From the IMG/VR virus record IMGVR_UViG_3300046450_000346, positions 1 to 31,314 of that record: 31,314 nt of DNA; one strand, written 5' to 3'. This stretch comes from a virus. Shown in pieces: positions 1 through 7,167 of this stretch. The notes beneath the pieces were generated by a model. It made no database searches, had not been told where the DNA came from, and saw nothing but the letters and a program-made list of their open reading frames with translations. Numbering within the stretch: the stretch's first letter is position 1; each line of letters opens with the position of its first letter. The translations under genes and the position numbers were made by a program.

Positions 1-22
1 CTACGCTTACATTAACTGCCAT
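1..22 (-). CDS. Start of a truncated virion-type gene (N-terminus only)
   Basis: Only the first seven codons lie in the window (Met-Ala-Val-Asn-Val-Ser-Val). The start is supported by an AGGAG box at 30-34, seven bases upstream of the ATG, and by its position directly after the stop of the preceding minus-strand gene. The Met-Ala-Val opening resembles that of the upstream gene, so it may be another small structural protein of the same operon. The function cannot be judged from this fragment. Confidence 0.6.
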
Positions 23-34
23 TTGTATTCTCCT

Positions 35-364
35 TTAAGCTCTGGTAACATTTGGTGTTACTGTAACCAGGCCTTCCAAAACTCTTAAAGTCTCTGTCGA
101 ACTTGCTATCTCGACATCGTAAACGTATCGGCCTGCTTTAACTGCTGCCGTTTCCGTCGCCGTGAGTGATAAAGTAACTACGCCAGTCGCATCTACTTTT
201 GCTGTAGTAAAACTAGTAGCAGTTGTAGCATCGTATGACTTTCTCATTTGACTTGTTACTGTGTAGTAAGTCAGGTCTTTGGCTGATAAATCGTCGTTAG
301 TAAGGTTAACAGTCATATTGAATGTTGTACCTTGGTCTAAAACAATGTTTGTCATTACTGCCAT
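35..364 (-). CDS. Small Ig-like virion protein (BppU-N-terminal-like)
   Basis: A 109-residue protein, all beta by appearance, rich in Thr and Val. The pattern is a QGTTF start, a 'YYTVTSQMR' strand near residue 35, 'GVVTLSLTATETAAV' in the middle, 'AGRYVYDVEI' and 'LEGLVTVTP' at the end. This matches the widespread family of small phage structural proteins resembling the N-terminal domain of baseplate upper protein BppU; that is family knowledge, not proof of location in the virion. A second in-frame ATG exists at 355. Upstream is a T4-type late promoter box (397-404 on this strand), which fits a late virion gene. The gene diverges from the glycosyltransferase cluster. No catalytic residues are visible. 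Confidence 0.6.
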   Translation of the reverse strand: MAVMTNIVLDQGTTFNMTVNLTNDDLSAKDLTYYTVTSQMRKSYDATTATSFTTAKVDATGVVTLSLTATETAAVKAGRYVYDVEIASSTETLRVLEGLVTVTPNVTRA

Positions 365-396
365 TGGTGAGTTCTCTTTAAATTACTTGTTCTTCT

Positions 397-408
397 TATT
401 TATAAATA
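397..408. promoter_or_regulatory. Divergent T4-type late promoter pair in one palindrome
   Basis: The 12 bases TATTTATAAATA form a perfect inverted repeat. They contain TATAAATA on the plus strand (401-408) and TATAAATA on the minus strand (404-397), the two boxes sharing four bases. This octamer is the T4 late promoter element read by gp55 with sliding clamp gp45. It lies between two divergent genes. On the minus strand the predicted start leaves a leader of about 27 bases; on the plus strand it falls about 7 bases before the ATG at 421. AT-rich coincidence is possible. Confidence 0.6.
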
Positions 409-420
409 ATAATGATTACA

Positions 421-1089
421 ATGAAAACTATTTTAACTTTAAAATATGGCACCAAATATAGTGCTGAAGACGTGAATTCGATATACGAACATACCGATGG
501 TGTGTACGATTACATCTGTGTAACCGATGATCCCTCAGGGCTTAACCCTAACATTAAAGTTATTTATATAGAACACGAACCCGAAGGTAATATGGAGAAG
601 CTTAAACTTTTTCAGATTAAGGCTGATGAGGGGGAGACTATATTATATTTAGATCTTGATGTACGAATACAAAAGAATATAGATCATCTATTCGACTACT
701 GCCAGCACTATCCAGTAATCGCATACACTTGGTGGAAGGATAAGGGTATTGATGAAATGCCAATAGATGAGTTTCCATACCACGCCAGCGAACCTTTAAG
801 CAATTTTAACTCTAGTATTATGTTGTGGAAAGATGCAACGCATATTTGGAATCATTATTGTGAGAAACAAGACGAATATATAGTTAAGTATCCTCACGGA
901 GATGATACATTTTTATACCATGAGGGATTTACCTTTGAACACTTACCCGATAAAGAGGTGTATTCATACATGTTCTCAGGTAGAAAATACAGACCTGAAT
1001 ATACAATATGTCTACTAAATGGGCAAGACAGATACCCGGAGATTGAGAAAGAATATGATGAACTTTGTTTGCATAAAATGGGGCGATAA
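421..1089 (+). CDS. GT-A fold glycosyltransferase, paralogue 1
   Basis: A 222-residue protein. It has the N-terminal signature shared by the cluster (KYGTKY...VN, residues 9-19), then CVTDDPSGL near 33-41, and a DxD motif in ILYLDLDVRIQ (DLD at 78-80), which in GT-A enzymes binds the metal and nucleotide-sugar. Later NSSIMLW (about 130-136) and GDDTFL (about 160-165) match the acceptor-side pattern of the other copies. An ATG at 412 is in frame, but 421 is preferred: it aligns with the paralogues, and 412 would lie at or before the predicted late transcript start. No clear ribosome-binding site is seen. The end overlaps the next gene by 35 bases. Sugar donor and acceptor are unknown; a virion, DNA or host-surface target is equally open. 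Confidence 0.75.
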   Translation: MKTILTLKYGTKYSAEDVNSIYEHTDGVYDYICVTDDPSGLNPNIKVIYIEHEPEGNMEKLKLFQIKADEGETILYLDLDVRIQKNIDHLFDYCQHYPVIAYTWWKDKGIDEMPIDEFPYHASEPLSNFNSSIMLWKDATHIWNHYCEKQDEYIVKYPHGDDTFLYHEGFTFEHLPDKEVYSYMFSGRKYRPEYTICLLNGQDRYPEIEKEYDELCLHKMGR

Positions 1090-1816
1090 ATACGAGCCTG
1101 CATATGTAAATAACCTGTATCGTATGGTACAGAACAATTACAAGCATGACTTTACATTTACCTGCTTCACCGACGATCCCGTTGGATTGGATTGCGACAC
1201 AAAACCTATACCCGATATAGATCCTCTTCACCCTAAGTACTGGTTTGGAATAGAGAACTACTGCTGGGATAGATCCAAGTTCCTTGTATTCAACTCGCAT
1301 AACTGGTTGGGGTATAATGGAAAGTGGTGTTATATGGATCTTGATATAATAATTCATAATGATATATCAGATCTAAACGAACTAGCATTGAAACCTAGAA
1401 TAGCACACTCCAATTGGCAGGATCCTAAACAGTTACATGATAGGAAATTCATAGACATCAGAGGGACTTATCATAATTCTAGTCTCATGTGCTGGAACAG
1501 AGATCAATGTGAACACATATTCTGGGACGTAATTCAAGAAGAGCAACAAATATTCAGAACGTTCTTTAAGGGTACAGACAATTATCATTTCTGGAGACAG
1601 AGAGAGTTTTGGAATAACATACCTCACGATTGGTTGTACAGTTATAACCATGGTCTTAAATATCCAGATGATTTAGAGCGTTATAAATATAGAGAAGACT
1701 GTAAGATATGTATCTTTAATGTAAATAAGATTAAAGGCCAGACTCCACAGTATGAGATAAATGAAATAGATGATGAACAACTTTTGAGACATTGGCATGG
1801 TAACACTAATAGCTAA
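1055..1816 (+). CDS. GT-A fold glycosyltransferase, paralogue 2
   Basis: A 253-residue protein with the cluster's signature: CIKWGDKYEPAYVN (residues 6-19), CFTDDPVGL (37-45), then a DxD motif in YMDLDIIIHNDI (DLD at 95-97). The later KGTDNYHFW and a C-terminal RHWHG near the end are shared with paralogue 3 (KGTDNYH-like and LLRHW), placing these two closest to each other. Start choice: ATG codons at 1055 and 1058 fit the paralogue alignment; the open frame reaches back to 1019 but that extension has no family match. The gene begins inside paralogue 1 and ends inside the next gene by 20 bases, so the series is probably translationally coupled. It likely transfers a sugar from a nucleotide donor; the acceptor is unknown. 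Confidence 0.75.
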   Translation: MMNFVCIKWGDKYEPAYVNNLYRMVQNNYKHDFTFTCFTDDPVGLDCDTKPIPDIDPLHPKYWFGIENYCWDRSKFLVFNSHNWLGYNGKWCYMDLDIIIHNDISDLNELALKPRIAHSNWQDPKQLHDRKFIDIRGTYHNSSLMCWNRDQCEHIFWDVIQEEQQIFRTFFKGTDNYHFWRQREFWNNIPHDWLYSYNHGLKYPDDLERYKYREDCKICIFNVNKIKGQTPQYEINEIDDEQLLRHWHGNTNS

Positions 1817-3308
1817 TCAGCTAGACGCTAAATATAGTCAATCACATATAAATGCTTTTTATACACAAGCAAAAAAACTGATTGCTGATCCTTTTGACTT
1901 TGTTGTCTTTGTAAACCAAACAGAAATGAGTCTGCTAAACACAACCAAAAAGAAAGACGGGTACCTACAAGGGATTACATTCCATGTACCTAAGTACGGT
2001 AAAGACTGGATTGAAATTGATATTATCCAGCATACCAAACCAGGCGAGCGTAGTCTACTTGTAACACCAAACGTTATATTAAACAATCCTGAATCGTTCT
2101 TTAGTTATAAGTCAAAGGGTATTGACAAACTATATCTTGAAGACGGAAATCTGTGTTACTTCTGCCACCGTAATGAAAAGGTTGAAGGCATATTATCTAA
2201 GTGGAATGAGATGGAAGACTCAATGACGTTTGACAACCACTCCTTTGAAGATGCGTTCTTTAGTAACATTGTACCAGACTTTTCGTTTATACAAAATACA
2301 AATCACAACTACCCAGAAAAGACTGAGGGCGACATAGTTGTATTGCCTTATTGGTATTCAGATTTCTCTAAAGAACAATTAGAATTAAATTACAACAGAG
2401 AGGCAGATCTATATCCTTGGCTACCCGAAAGAGTAGAGATTGAAGCAATAGGACCTACTGGACATTTAACTACTGATATTGTTGAAGATGCTTTTACTGT
2501 AGACTTTTGTGAGAAGGCAAGACTAAAAAGAATTAAAATGGTAGGACTTACACAAGATCCTACTGATAACCCAGAGTTGTTTGACATAATACAATACCTA
2601 ATGGGTAACTGGGGCGTTGCAGTTGACCTTGAAACTGATGGTATTAATAACGACATGGGATGGTGGCGTACATTGGGTATGTTATACTTTACAATAACAA
2701 ATAATATAGCTAACATTACATTTAATATTAATACCTCACACCCAGACGAAAAGATACTACGACATGCAGACGAGTTACTTAAGCAGGGTTGCAGAGTCTT
2801 TTGGAGTTACACACAAACATCGTTGACGCAAGAGAATGATGTTGTAAGAGCTAAAGAGTTATCTAAAAGACATCTTTTTACAGGTTTTATATATAATGAT
2901 AAAATCGAACCAGAGAAAGTGGTTATAGAACCGAAGGAAACCAGTGAAATGCCAGACTATAATCTCATTACACTTGACACTCTACAGACAGTTAAACAAG
3001 ACGACATATATAAAGAGAGAAAGATAAAATTTGCTCCACATGTTAAATGTGAAGGTAAGATTAATAATCAATTTTATTTAAGTGCTAAAGGAAATGTATT
3101 TCCGTGTAAGCATGTAGCAAACAATATTATCTCAGCAGACAGATCTCCAGAACATAGGACGGAGTTGATGTATAGTTGGGACAAGAACAATATTTGTAAT
3201 TATACATTAGAAGATATTTTTACTAATGATTTTTACAAAGGGTATTTTAATAATTTATTAAAGTTGAACCCGATAGTTATTCATAATGAACAGGAAGGCA
3301 TATGTTAA
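1797..3308 (+). CDS. Fused degenerate glycosyltransferase / cluster-less radical-SAM-SPASM-like protein
   Basis: A 503-residue protein. Residues 1-150 follow the neighbours' glycosyltransferase layout (N-terminal strand, AKYSQSHINAFY, then DFVVFVN), but the place where they carry a DxD reads LVTPNVILNNPESFF (about 88-102), so metal binding is probably lost. Residues 210-410 look like a radical-SAM barrel: RIKMVGLTQDPTDNPELFDII (245-265) resembles the 'GGEPLLNPDLFEII' strand-helix, and VAVDLETDGI (274-283) the 'ETNG' strand. The canonical CxxxCxxC that holds the iron-sulfur cluster is absent. Residues 418-437 (C418, then GNVFPC437) resemble a SPASM auxiliary-cluster domain, with further Cys at 467 and 503; a CxxC lies at 120-123. 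It could be a binding or scaffold protein, or have gained another role. The fold assignments are my reading by pattern. Confidence 0.6.
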   Translation: MVTLIANQLDAKYSQSHINAFYTQAKKLIADPFDFVVFVNQTEMSLLNTTKKKDGYLQGITFHVPKYGKDWIEIDIIQHTKPGERSLLVTPNVILNNPESFFSYKSKGIDKLYLEDGNLCYFCHRNEKVEGILSKWNEMEDSMTFDNHSFEDAFFSNIVPDFSFIQNTNHNYPEKTEGDIVVLPYWYSDFSKEQLELNYNREADLYPWLPERVEIEAIGPTGHLTTDIVEDAFTVDFCEKARLKRIKMVGLTQDPTDNPELFDIIQYLMGNWGVAVDLETDGINNDMGWWRTLGMLYFTITNNIANITFNINTSHPDEKILRHADELLKQGCRVFWSYTQTSLTQENDVVRAKELSKRHLFTGFIYNDKIEPEKVVIEPKETSEMPDYNLITLDTLQTVKQDDIYKERKIKFAPHVKCEGKINNQFYLSAKGNVFPCKHVANNIISADRSPEHRTELMYSWDKNNICNYTLEDIFTNDFYKGYFNNLLKLNPIVIHNEQEGIC

Positions 3309-3520
3309 AAGTTAAAGATGGTACGGTGATTGAAGGTAGTTTTAATGATGAGGAATTCATTCCTATTGTAGTCAACTCAGAATTCTCCACACTATTAGTT
3401 CAAATAGATTTAGAAAATTTCGAACCAAAGTGTGTTGAAATTACAATGTTGCTTGCAGGTGAAGGCAAACAATACGGTACAGATTATGTTATTGTTAGGA
3501 GAGCAGTAAGTGAGAGTTAA
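3302..3520 (+). CDS. Small conserved-looking protein of unknown function
   Basis: A 72-residue acidic protein starting MLKVKDGTVIEGSF and ending near DYVIVRRAVSES. I do not recognise the family. It appears to be a beta-rich single domain without signal peptide, membrane segment or obvious catalytic motif. A purine-rich AGGAAGG sits just upstream of the ATG, and the start overlaps the end of the 503-residue fusion protein by 7 bases, so it is probably coupled to it. Its own end overlaps the next glycosyltransferase by 11 bases. The position between the SPASM-like protein and a glycosyltransferase suggests a partner or accessory role; that is inference only. Confidence 0.55.
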   Translation: MLKVKDGTVIEGSFNDEEFIPIVVNSEFSTLLVQIDLENFEPKCVEITMLLAGEGKQYGTDYVIVRRAVSES

Positions 3521-4322
3521 TATTGTATGTGCCAAGTGGGGGACAAAATATGGTCCTCACTTTGTAAACAAATTAAAGAATATGGCAAAAAGAAACTGTG
3601 ATCCAAAACACGATTTCCATTTCTATTGTTATACTGATGACTCCGAAGGCTTTGATGATGACATTAAGGTTATAGACTTCCCAGATATTCCAAACATACA
3701 CCCGAAGTATTGGTTCCAAAAAGACGAATTTAAATATGGCATGGCACGATGTTGGGATAGACCTAAAACATTTGTATTCAATACGCACAACTTTGCTGAA
3801 GATAAACCTACAGGACGTTTTGTTTTCTTTGACTTAGATGTAATCATACAGAATGACATAGAGCCTTTACTTACATACAACATGGAACGGCCTACTAAGT
3901 TAAGATCTTGGTGGCAAGATCCTCGTCCAATGAAGACTCGTAGATTTAAATTGGCACATGGTGCATACACAAATGGCAGTTGTCAAGTATGGAGCGACGA
4001 TCAGGCAGAATGTATATGGGACGATGTATTAAAACACCAGGAACAGATATGGTTTACATATACAGACGGTACAGACAATTATCACTCTTGGAGATGGGGA
4101 GACTGGGGTAAGAAACTATGGGATCACTTCCCGGCAGACTATGCTTACTCGTATAACCGAGGCCGTAGTTGGGACGATGACGATTTAGAAGTTGACATTT
4201 ACAGAGAGACTCCAATTGTATGTGTATTTAATATTGATCTACTACCGTTTGAGGATGCTAGTAGAGGACACACAAAACAAGATGAGTTAGCAGACCCTGC
4301 GTTATTGAGGCATTGGGTATAA
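3510..4322 (+). CDS. GT-A fold glycosyltransferase, paralogue 3
   Basis: A 270-residue protein with the signature CAKWGTKYGPHFVN (residues 7-20), CYTDDSEGF (40-48) and a DxD in FVFFDLDVIIQNDI (DLD at 108-110). It also has a YTDGTDNYHSW segment and a C-terminal ALLRHWV, close to paralogue 2. The start is a GTG at 3510; an AGGAG box at 3497-3501 with eight bases of spacing supports it clearly, and it matches the paralogue N-termini. It overlaps the small upstream gene by 11 bases, and its stop TAA shares one base with the next ATG (TAATG). Fold and metal site look intact, so I expect an active nucleotide-sugar transferase with unknown acceptor. Confidence 0.78.
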   Translation: MRVNIVCAKWGTKYGPHFVNKLKNMAKRNCDPKHDFHFYCYTDDSEGFDDDIKVIDFPDIPNIHPKYWFQKDEFKYGMARCWDRPKTFVFNTHNFAEDKPTGRFVFFDLDVIIQNDIEPLLTYNMERPTKLRSWWQDPRPMKTRRFKLAHGAYTNGSCQVWSDDQAECIWDDVLKHQEQIWFTYTDGTDNYHSWRWGDWGKKLWDHFPADYAYSYNRGRSWDDDDLEVDIYRETPIVCVFNIDLLPFEDASRGHTKQDELADPALLRHWV

Positions 4323-5011
4323 TGCACATAGAGTATTTAAATATCTATACGGTTAAACATGGTACCAAATACGGCTCCGCGCATGTTAACAAGATATTAG
4401 AATCCTGTAAGCAGAATTTGTCTTACAAGTTTACGTTTCATTGTTTAACTGAAAGTCCTAAAGGATTAGATGAAGACATAGTAGTCATTCCTCTTCCTAA
4501 AGATAACAAGTTAGAAAAATGGTGGAATAAGATGTACTTGTTTGATAGCAACGTTGTAAGACAGAAGGGTGAGAATCTTTTCTTTGACTTAGATGTTATC
4601 ATACAAAAAGACATAGATGATATAGCTAATTTCGATCCTGAGGATTGTTTAGCTTTTGGCCAAACACATTGGCATGATTTAGAAACTATGGCAAAGAACA
4701 CAGAGCATGTTCCTCATAGATTCACAGATTTAAATAGTAGTGTATTAAGATGGAACGATAACCTGGATACAGAAAATATATCGTTATATTTTAAAGCACA
4801 TTTGGAAAAGGTCCTATGGTACTATAGGGGGATAGATAACTTCTTCATGCACAAGGGTGTAGCAAGAATTAAATATTTTCCAATAGGGTGGTTTTATAGT
4901 TACAATCACGGGTACATATATCCGCATGATGTAGAAAAACAAGTGTACAGACAGATACCATATGTTTGTTTATTTGATTCAATGGGAAGAAAAGAAGATG
5001 TTAAATTTTAA
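4322..5011 (+). CDS. GT-A fold glycosyltransferase, paralogue 4
   Basis: A 229-residue protein: VKHGTKYGSAHVN (residues 11-23), CLTESPKGLDEDI (41-53) and a DxD in LFFDLDVIIQKDIDDI (DLD at 89-91), nearly the same motif as paralogue 3. The later RGIDNFFMHKG and the final segment YVCLFDSMGR follow paralogue 1 and 2 layout. The frame could start at a TTG at 4313, but the ATG at 4322, 11 bases after a GAGG box and overlapping the upstream stop by one base, is better. It lacks the C-terminal RHW segment of paralogues 2 and 3. The end overlaps the methyltransferase-like gene by 14 bases. Active glycosyltransferase expected; acceptor unknown. Confidence 0.77.
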   Translation: MHIEYLNIYTVKHGTKYGSAHVNKILESCKQNLSYKFTFHCLTESPKGLDEDIVVIPLPKDNKLEKWWNKMYLFDSNVVRQKGENLFFDLDVIIQKDIDDIANFDPEDCLAFGQTHWHDLETMAKNTEHVPHRFTDLNSSVLRWNDNLDTENISLYFKAHLEKVLWYYRGIDNFFMHKGVARIKYFPIGWFYSYNHGYIYPHDVEKQVYRQIPYVCLFDSMGRKEDVKF

Positions 5012-5666
5012 TTTTTTAAACAGTATGCAATATTGGGGAGAGGGTTTAGCCAAAGTCGAGCATGAAATGAAACACAAGCACGATGACTTTAGGCAGGCGC
5101 TTAATCCGAATACTATGGAAGGGGCTATTTGGTTAGTTGAAGAGCTAAAGAAAAGCCTAGACAATTACATGAAAGACGAGCAGTTTAATATTCTTATATT
5201 AAATAGCTGGTTAGGAGTTCCTTTAGTTCCACTGCTGTGTGAGAACTTGTCCGTAGGAGAAATGCACCTAGTTGACATCGATAAAGAAGCTTTAGAGCTC
5301 TCTAAGGTCTTTAACAAGCATTATAGCACTGAAGAATACATAAAATTAAATCATTGGAACTTAGATGTTCCCTTCGCTTTTGATGAACTTAATCAATTGA
5401 ATGTTGATATTGTAATTACAATGGGAGCAGAACAGATGTTTCCATTACAGGATTTAAAAACAGCAAACAAACATGCAGTATTTGCTTGTCAATCATCTAA
5501 TGTTATTGAAGAGATGTATGGTATCAACTGTGTGGATAGTGAGAAGGCTCTTATTGAGAACGTGGGTCTTAAAGATACCATGTACTCAGGTAAAACAAAA
5601 CAATTTTACTATGATTGGAATGGTAAAGTATACTTCGATAGGTTTATGGCAATTGGCACAAAATAA
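4998..5666 (+). CDS. Class I SAM-dependent methyltransferase-like protein
   Basis: A 222-residue protein. The pattern FNILILNSWLGVPLVPLL (about 63-80) occupies the place of methyltransferase motif I, although without the usual glycine-rich GxGxG; MHLVDIDKEALEL (89-101) fits motif II, with D93 or D95 as a likely ribose-binding residue; VDIVITMGAEQMFPLQDL (136-153) fits motif IV. The C-terminal half (VFACQSSNV, NCVDSEKAL, FDRFMAIGTK) agrees with a phage methyltransferase-like family that I recall beside glycosyltransferases. The ATG at 4998 follows a GGAAG box inside the previous gene. Placed at the end of the sugar cluster, it may methylate a sugar or the acceptor. Weak motif I leaves room for a non-catalytic relative. 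Confidence 0.6.
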   Translation: MLNFNFLNSMQYWGEGLAKVEHEMKHKHDDFRQALNPNTMEGAIWLVEELKKSLDNYMKDEQFNILILNSWLGVPLVPLLCENLSVGEMHLVDIDKEALELSKVFNKHYSTEEYIKLNHWNLDVPFAFDELNQLNVDIVITMGAEQMFPLQDLKTANKHAVFACQSSNVIEEMYGINCVDSEKALIENVGLKDTMYSGKTKQFYYDWNGKVYFDRFMAIGTK

Positions 5667-5886
5667 AAAACTGAACGCAGCTTTAAAAGAAGCATCCTTC
5701 GATACTTTTATAGGAGCAATAATAATGTTCCCTTTAAGTGTATTCATAATAAAAGTTTGTATAGAGTACGCTGAAACCACAGCATTTATGGCTGCGTTAA
5801 TTAACTTTATATCTTTAACTGGAGTAGCCATCGTGAGGAAAACCCTAGTGAGGCTAAGGTTCTCCAAGTACGATGTGTTTGATTAG
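5653..5886 (+). CDS. Small two-helix membrane protein (DUF7220-like)
   Basis: A 77-residue protein with two hydrophobic helices: roughly residues 18-36 (FIGAIIMFPLSVFIIKVCI) and 43-61 (AFMAALINFISLTGVAIV), followed by a basic tail VRKTLVRLRF. The FDTxIG...FPL...VAIVRKxxxRLRF layout is that of a small phage membrane protein family I recall as DUF7220-like; assignment moderate. The start is uncertain: TTG at 5653 (14-base overlap with the methyltransferase-like gene) is proposed; an ATG at 5620 would add eleven residues. No good ribosome-binding site was seen for either, so coupling to the upstream gene is likely. It is the last gene of the plus-strand cluster and its stop overlaps the stop of a convergent gene. 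Confidence 0.55.
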   Translation: MAQNKKLNAALKEASFDTFIGAIIMFPLSVFIIKVCIEYAETTAFMAALINFISLTGVAIVRKTLVRLRFSKYDVFD

Positions 5887-6062
5887 TCTCGTTCGCCGAT
5901 CTTTTTAAACTTACGTCTAGATTTACTAAACTGTTTTAAAGGACTCTTAAAGACTTTGTCATTGTATTGAACCAAGTGTCCAGTCTTTTTGTTAACGTGA
6001 TATATTCCATTTGTTATATTCACGCCATCCCAGTCAGTTACTTCTTGTAATATCTCAATCAT
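5883..6062 (-). CDS. 59-residue basic protein after DNA ligase
   Basis: Reading from the ATG at 6062 gives an intact 59-residue protein that begins MIEILQEVTDWDGVNITNG and ends with a strongly basic stretch (KQFSKSRRKFKKIGERD). An excellent AGGAG box at 6069-6073, six bases upstream, lies inside the 3' end of the ligase gene, and the start overlaps the ligase stop by eight bases. The basic tail suggests nucleic-acid or protein contact; no family recognised. It ends four bases into the convergent membrane-protein gene. It is probably the last gene of the early cassette. Confidence 0.65.
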   Translation of the reverse strand: MIEILQEVTDWDGVNITNGIYHVNKKTGHLVQYNDKVFKSPLKQFSKSRRKFKKIGERD

Positions 6063-7167
6063 TTCTATCTCCTATACCCCAGTCAATTACTACTGGGAAA
6101 CGTGGAACACCATCTGGTGTCTTCTCAAAATATCTAACAGTAACCCAAGTAGGTTTTACTTCCTGTTCAAGTAATGCTTTTAATACAGCCTGTTGTCCTC
6201 TAACTCCACTACCGAAAGTTCTACCATCGCCTAACTCTAGTTCAAAGTGTTTGGCATATCCCGCCCAGTTACCTGAACCCTCTAGTACTTTAACAACATT
6301 AAACTCTTCGGTAACAAACTCTTTTCGTTTAAGTAGATTCTTACTTCTTTTATTCTCATAAGGTGTGTCGTTACGAACCATTTGTCCTTCGTATCCTTGC
6401 TCTGTGTATTCTGAATATAAAGTATCTAGTTCGTCTTGGCTATCACACCATGTTGTTGTAACTAATTTAATACAATCACTGCTACGCCAAGCCATAAAGT
6501 CTTCATTAAGAAAGGCATCTCTATCTGAAAATGATTCGTTGTCTAAATCTACCATATCATATACATGATACTGAACAAGTTTTTCTGCCATTTCTTGTTC
6601 TTCCTGTGAAGGTTTTATTTTACGAACTAGACTTGTAATCTTGTTGAAGTCTGATTTTAGTGCGTGATTATAAAGTTCACCATCTAATATAACATCAGGC
6701 CACTCTTCAAAGAAAGCTTTTAGATCATTGTATATGTGATTACAAGTTGTAATCTCTTTTCCTGCTCTTGTATAAAGGCCGTCTTTTCTTGCAATACATC
6801 TAATACCATCTAACTTAGGTTGACTGAAACCATTAGACTGAGGTCTTTTAGTGTAGTCATGTGCTAGTTGGGGTTTAAACTTATCGTAAGAATCAACAAG
6901 TGAGATGTCTTCAAAGTATTCTTTTTCTACTTTCTTATCCCACATTGCTTGAGCTTCTTTTTGTGCTTGTTCAGCATCTGTAGTAGCATTTGCTTTACCT
7001 TCGTTCTTGCCGTAAGCATCTTTCCAACCACTAGTAACTAGTTTGCCGTCTTTAATGCCTGCAATAGTTCTAGTAGCATTCATCACACCATTAGAATATT
7101 CGACTGTTAGTTCACGAATGTTTCCGTTCGTGTCTCTTTTGTATAGTTTGTTTAAAGGAAATATCAT
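6055..7167 (-). CDS. ATP-dependent DNA ligase with WGR-like N-terminal region
   Basis: A 370-residue ligase that would seal DNA nicks during phage replication or repair. Nucleotidyltransferase motif I is QPKLDGIR (K118 the adenylated lysine), motif III LDGEL (161-165), motif IV YEGQMVR (259-265) and motif V LLKRK (278-282). Residues 285-365 form the OB-fold part, including GSGNWAGYAKHFEL and PRFPVVIDW. Residues 7-85 (LYKRDTNGNIRELTVEY ... DAEQAQKEAQAMWDKKV) resemble a WGR-like DNA-binding domain; this is a weaker call. An upstream TTG at 7203 is open, but the ATG at 7167 is chosen: GGAG eleven bases upstream, start overlapping the previous stop as ATGA, and N-terminus like other phage ligases. 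All catalytic residues look intact. Confidence 0.92.
   Translation of the reverse strand: MIFPLNKLYKRDTNGNIRELTVEYSNGVMNATRTIAGIKDGKLVTSGWKDAYGKNEGKANATTDAEQAQKEAQAMWDKKVEKEYFEDISLVDSYDKFKPQLAHDYTKRPQSNGFSQPKLDGIRCIARKDGLYTRAGKEITTCNHIYNDLKAFFEEWPDVILDGELYNHALKSDFNKITSLVRKIKPSQEEQEMAEKLVQYHVYDMVDLDNESFSDRDAFLNEDFMAWRSSDCIKLVTTTWCDSQDELDTLYSEYTEQGYEGQMVRNDTPYENKRSKNLLKRKEFVTEEFNVVKVLEGSGNWAGYAKHFELELGDGRTFGSGVRGQQAVLKALLEQEVKPTWVTVRYFEKTPDGVPRFPVVIDWGIGDRND

Noticed and set aside
1019-1054. N-terminal extension of glycosyltransferase paralogue 2
   Set aside because: The added residues (MGKTDTRRLRKN) overlap the end of paralogue 1 and match nothing in the other copies.
1682-1689. Plus-strand TATAAATA inside glycosyltransferase paralogue 2 as a late promoter
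   Set aside because: It is read as Tyr-Lys in coding sequence, lacks the AG context of the other boxes and has no obvious need, as the downstream gene overlaps the upstream one.
5473-5652. Upstream extension of the small membrane protein frame
   Set aside because: It lies fully inside the methyltransferase-like gene in another frame, and the residues look like random translation; only the part from about 5653 has membrane helices and a family pattern.
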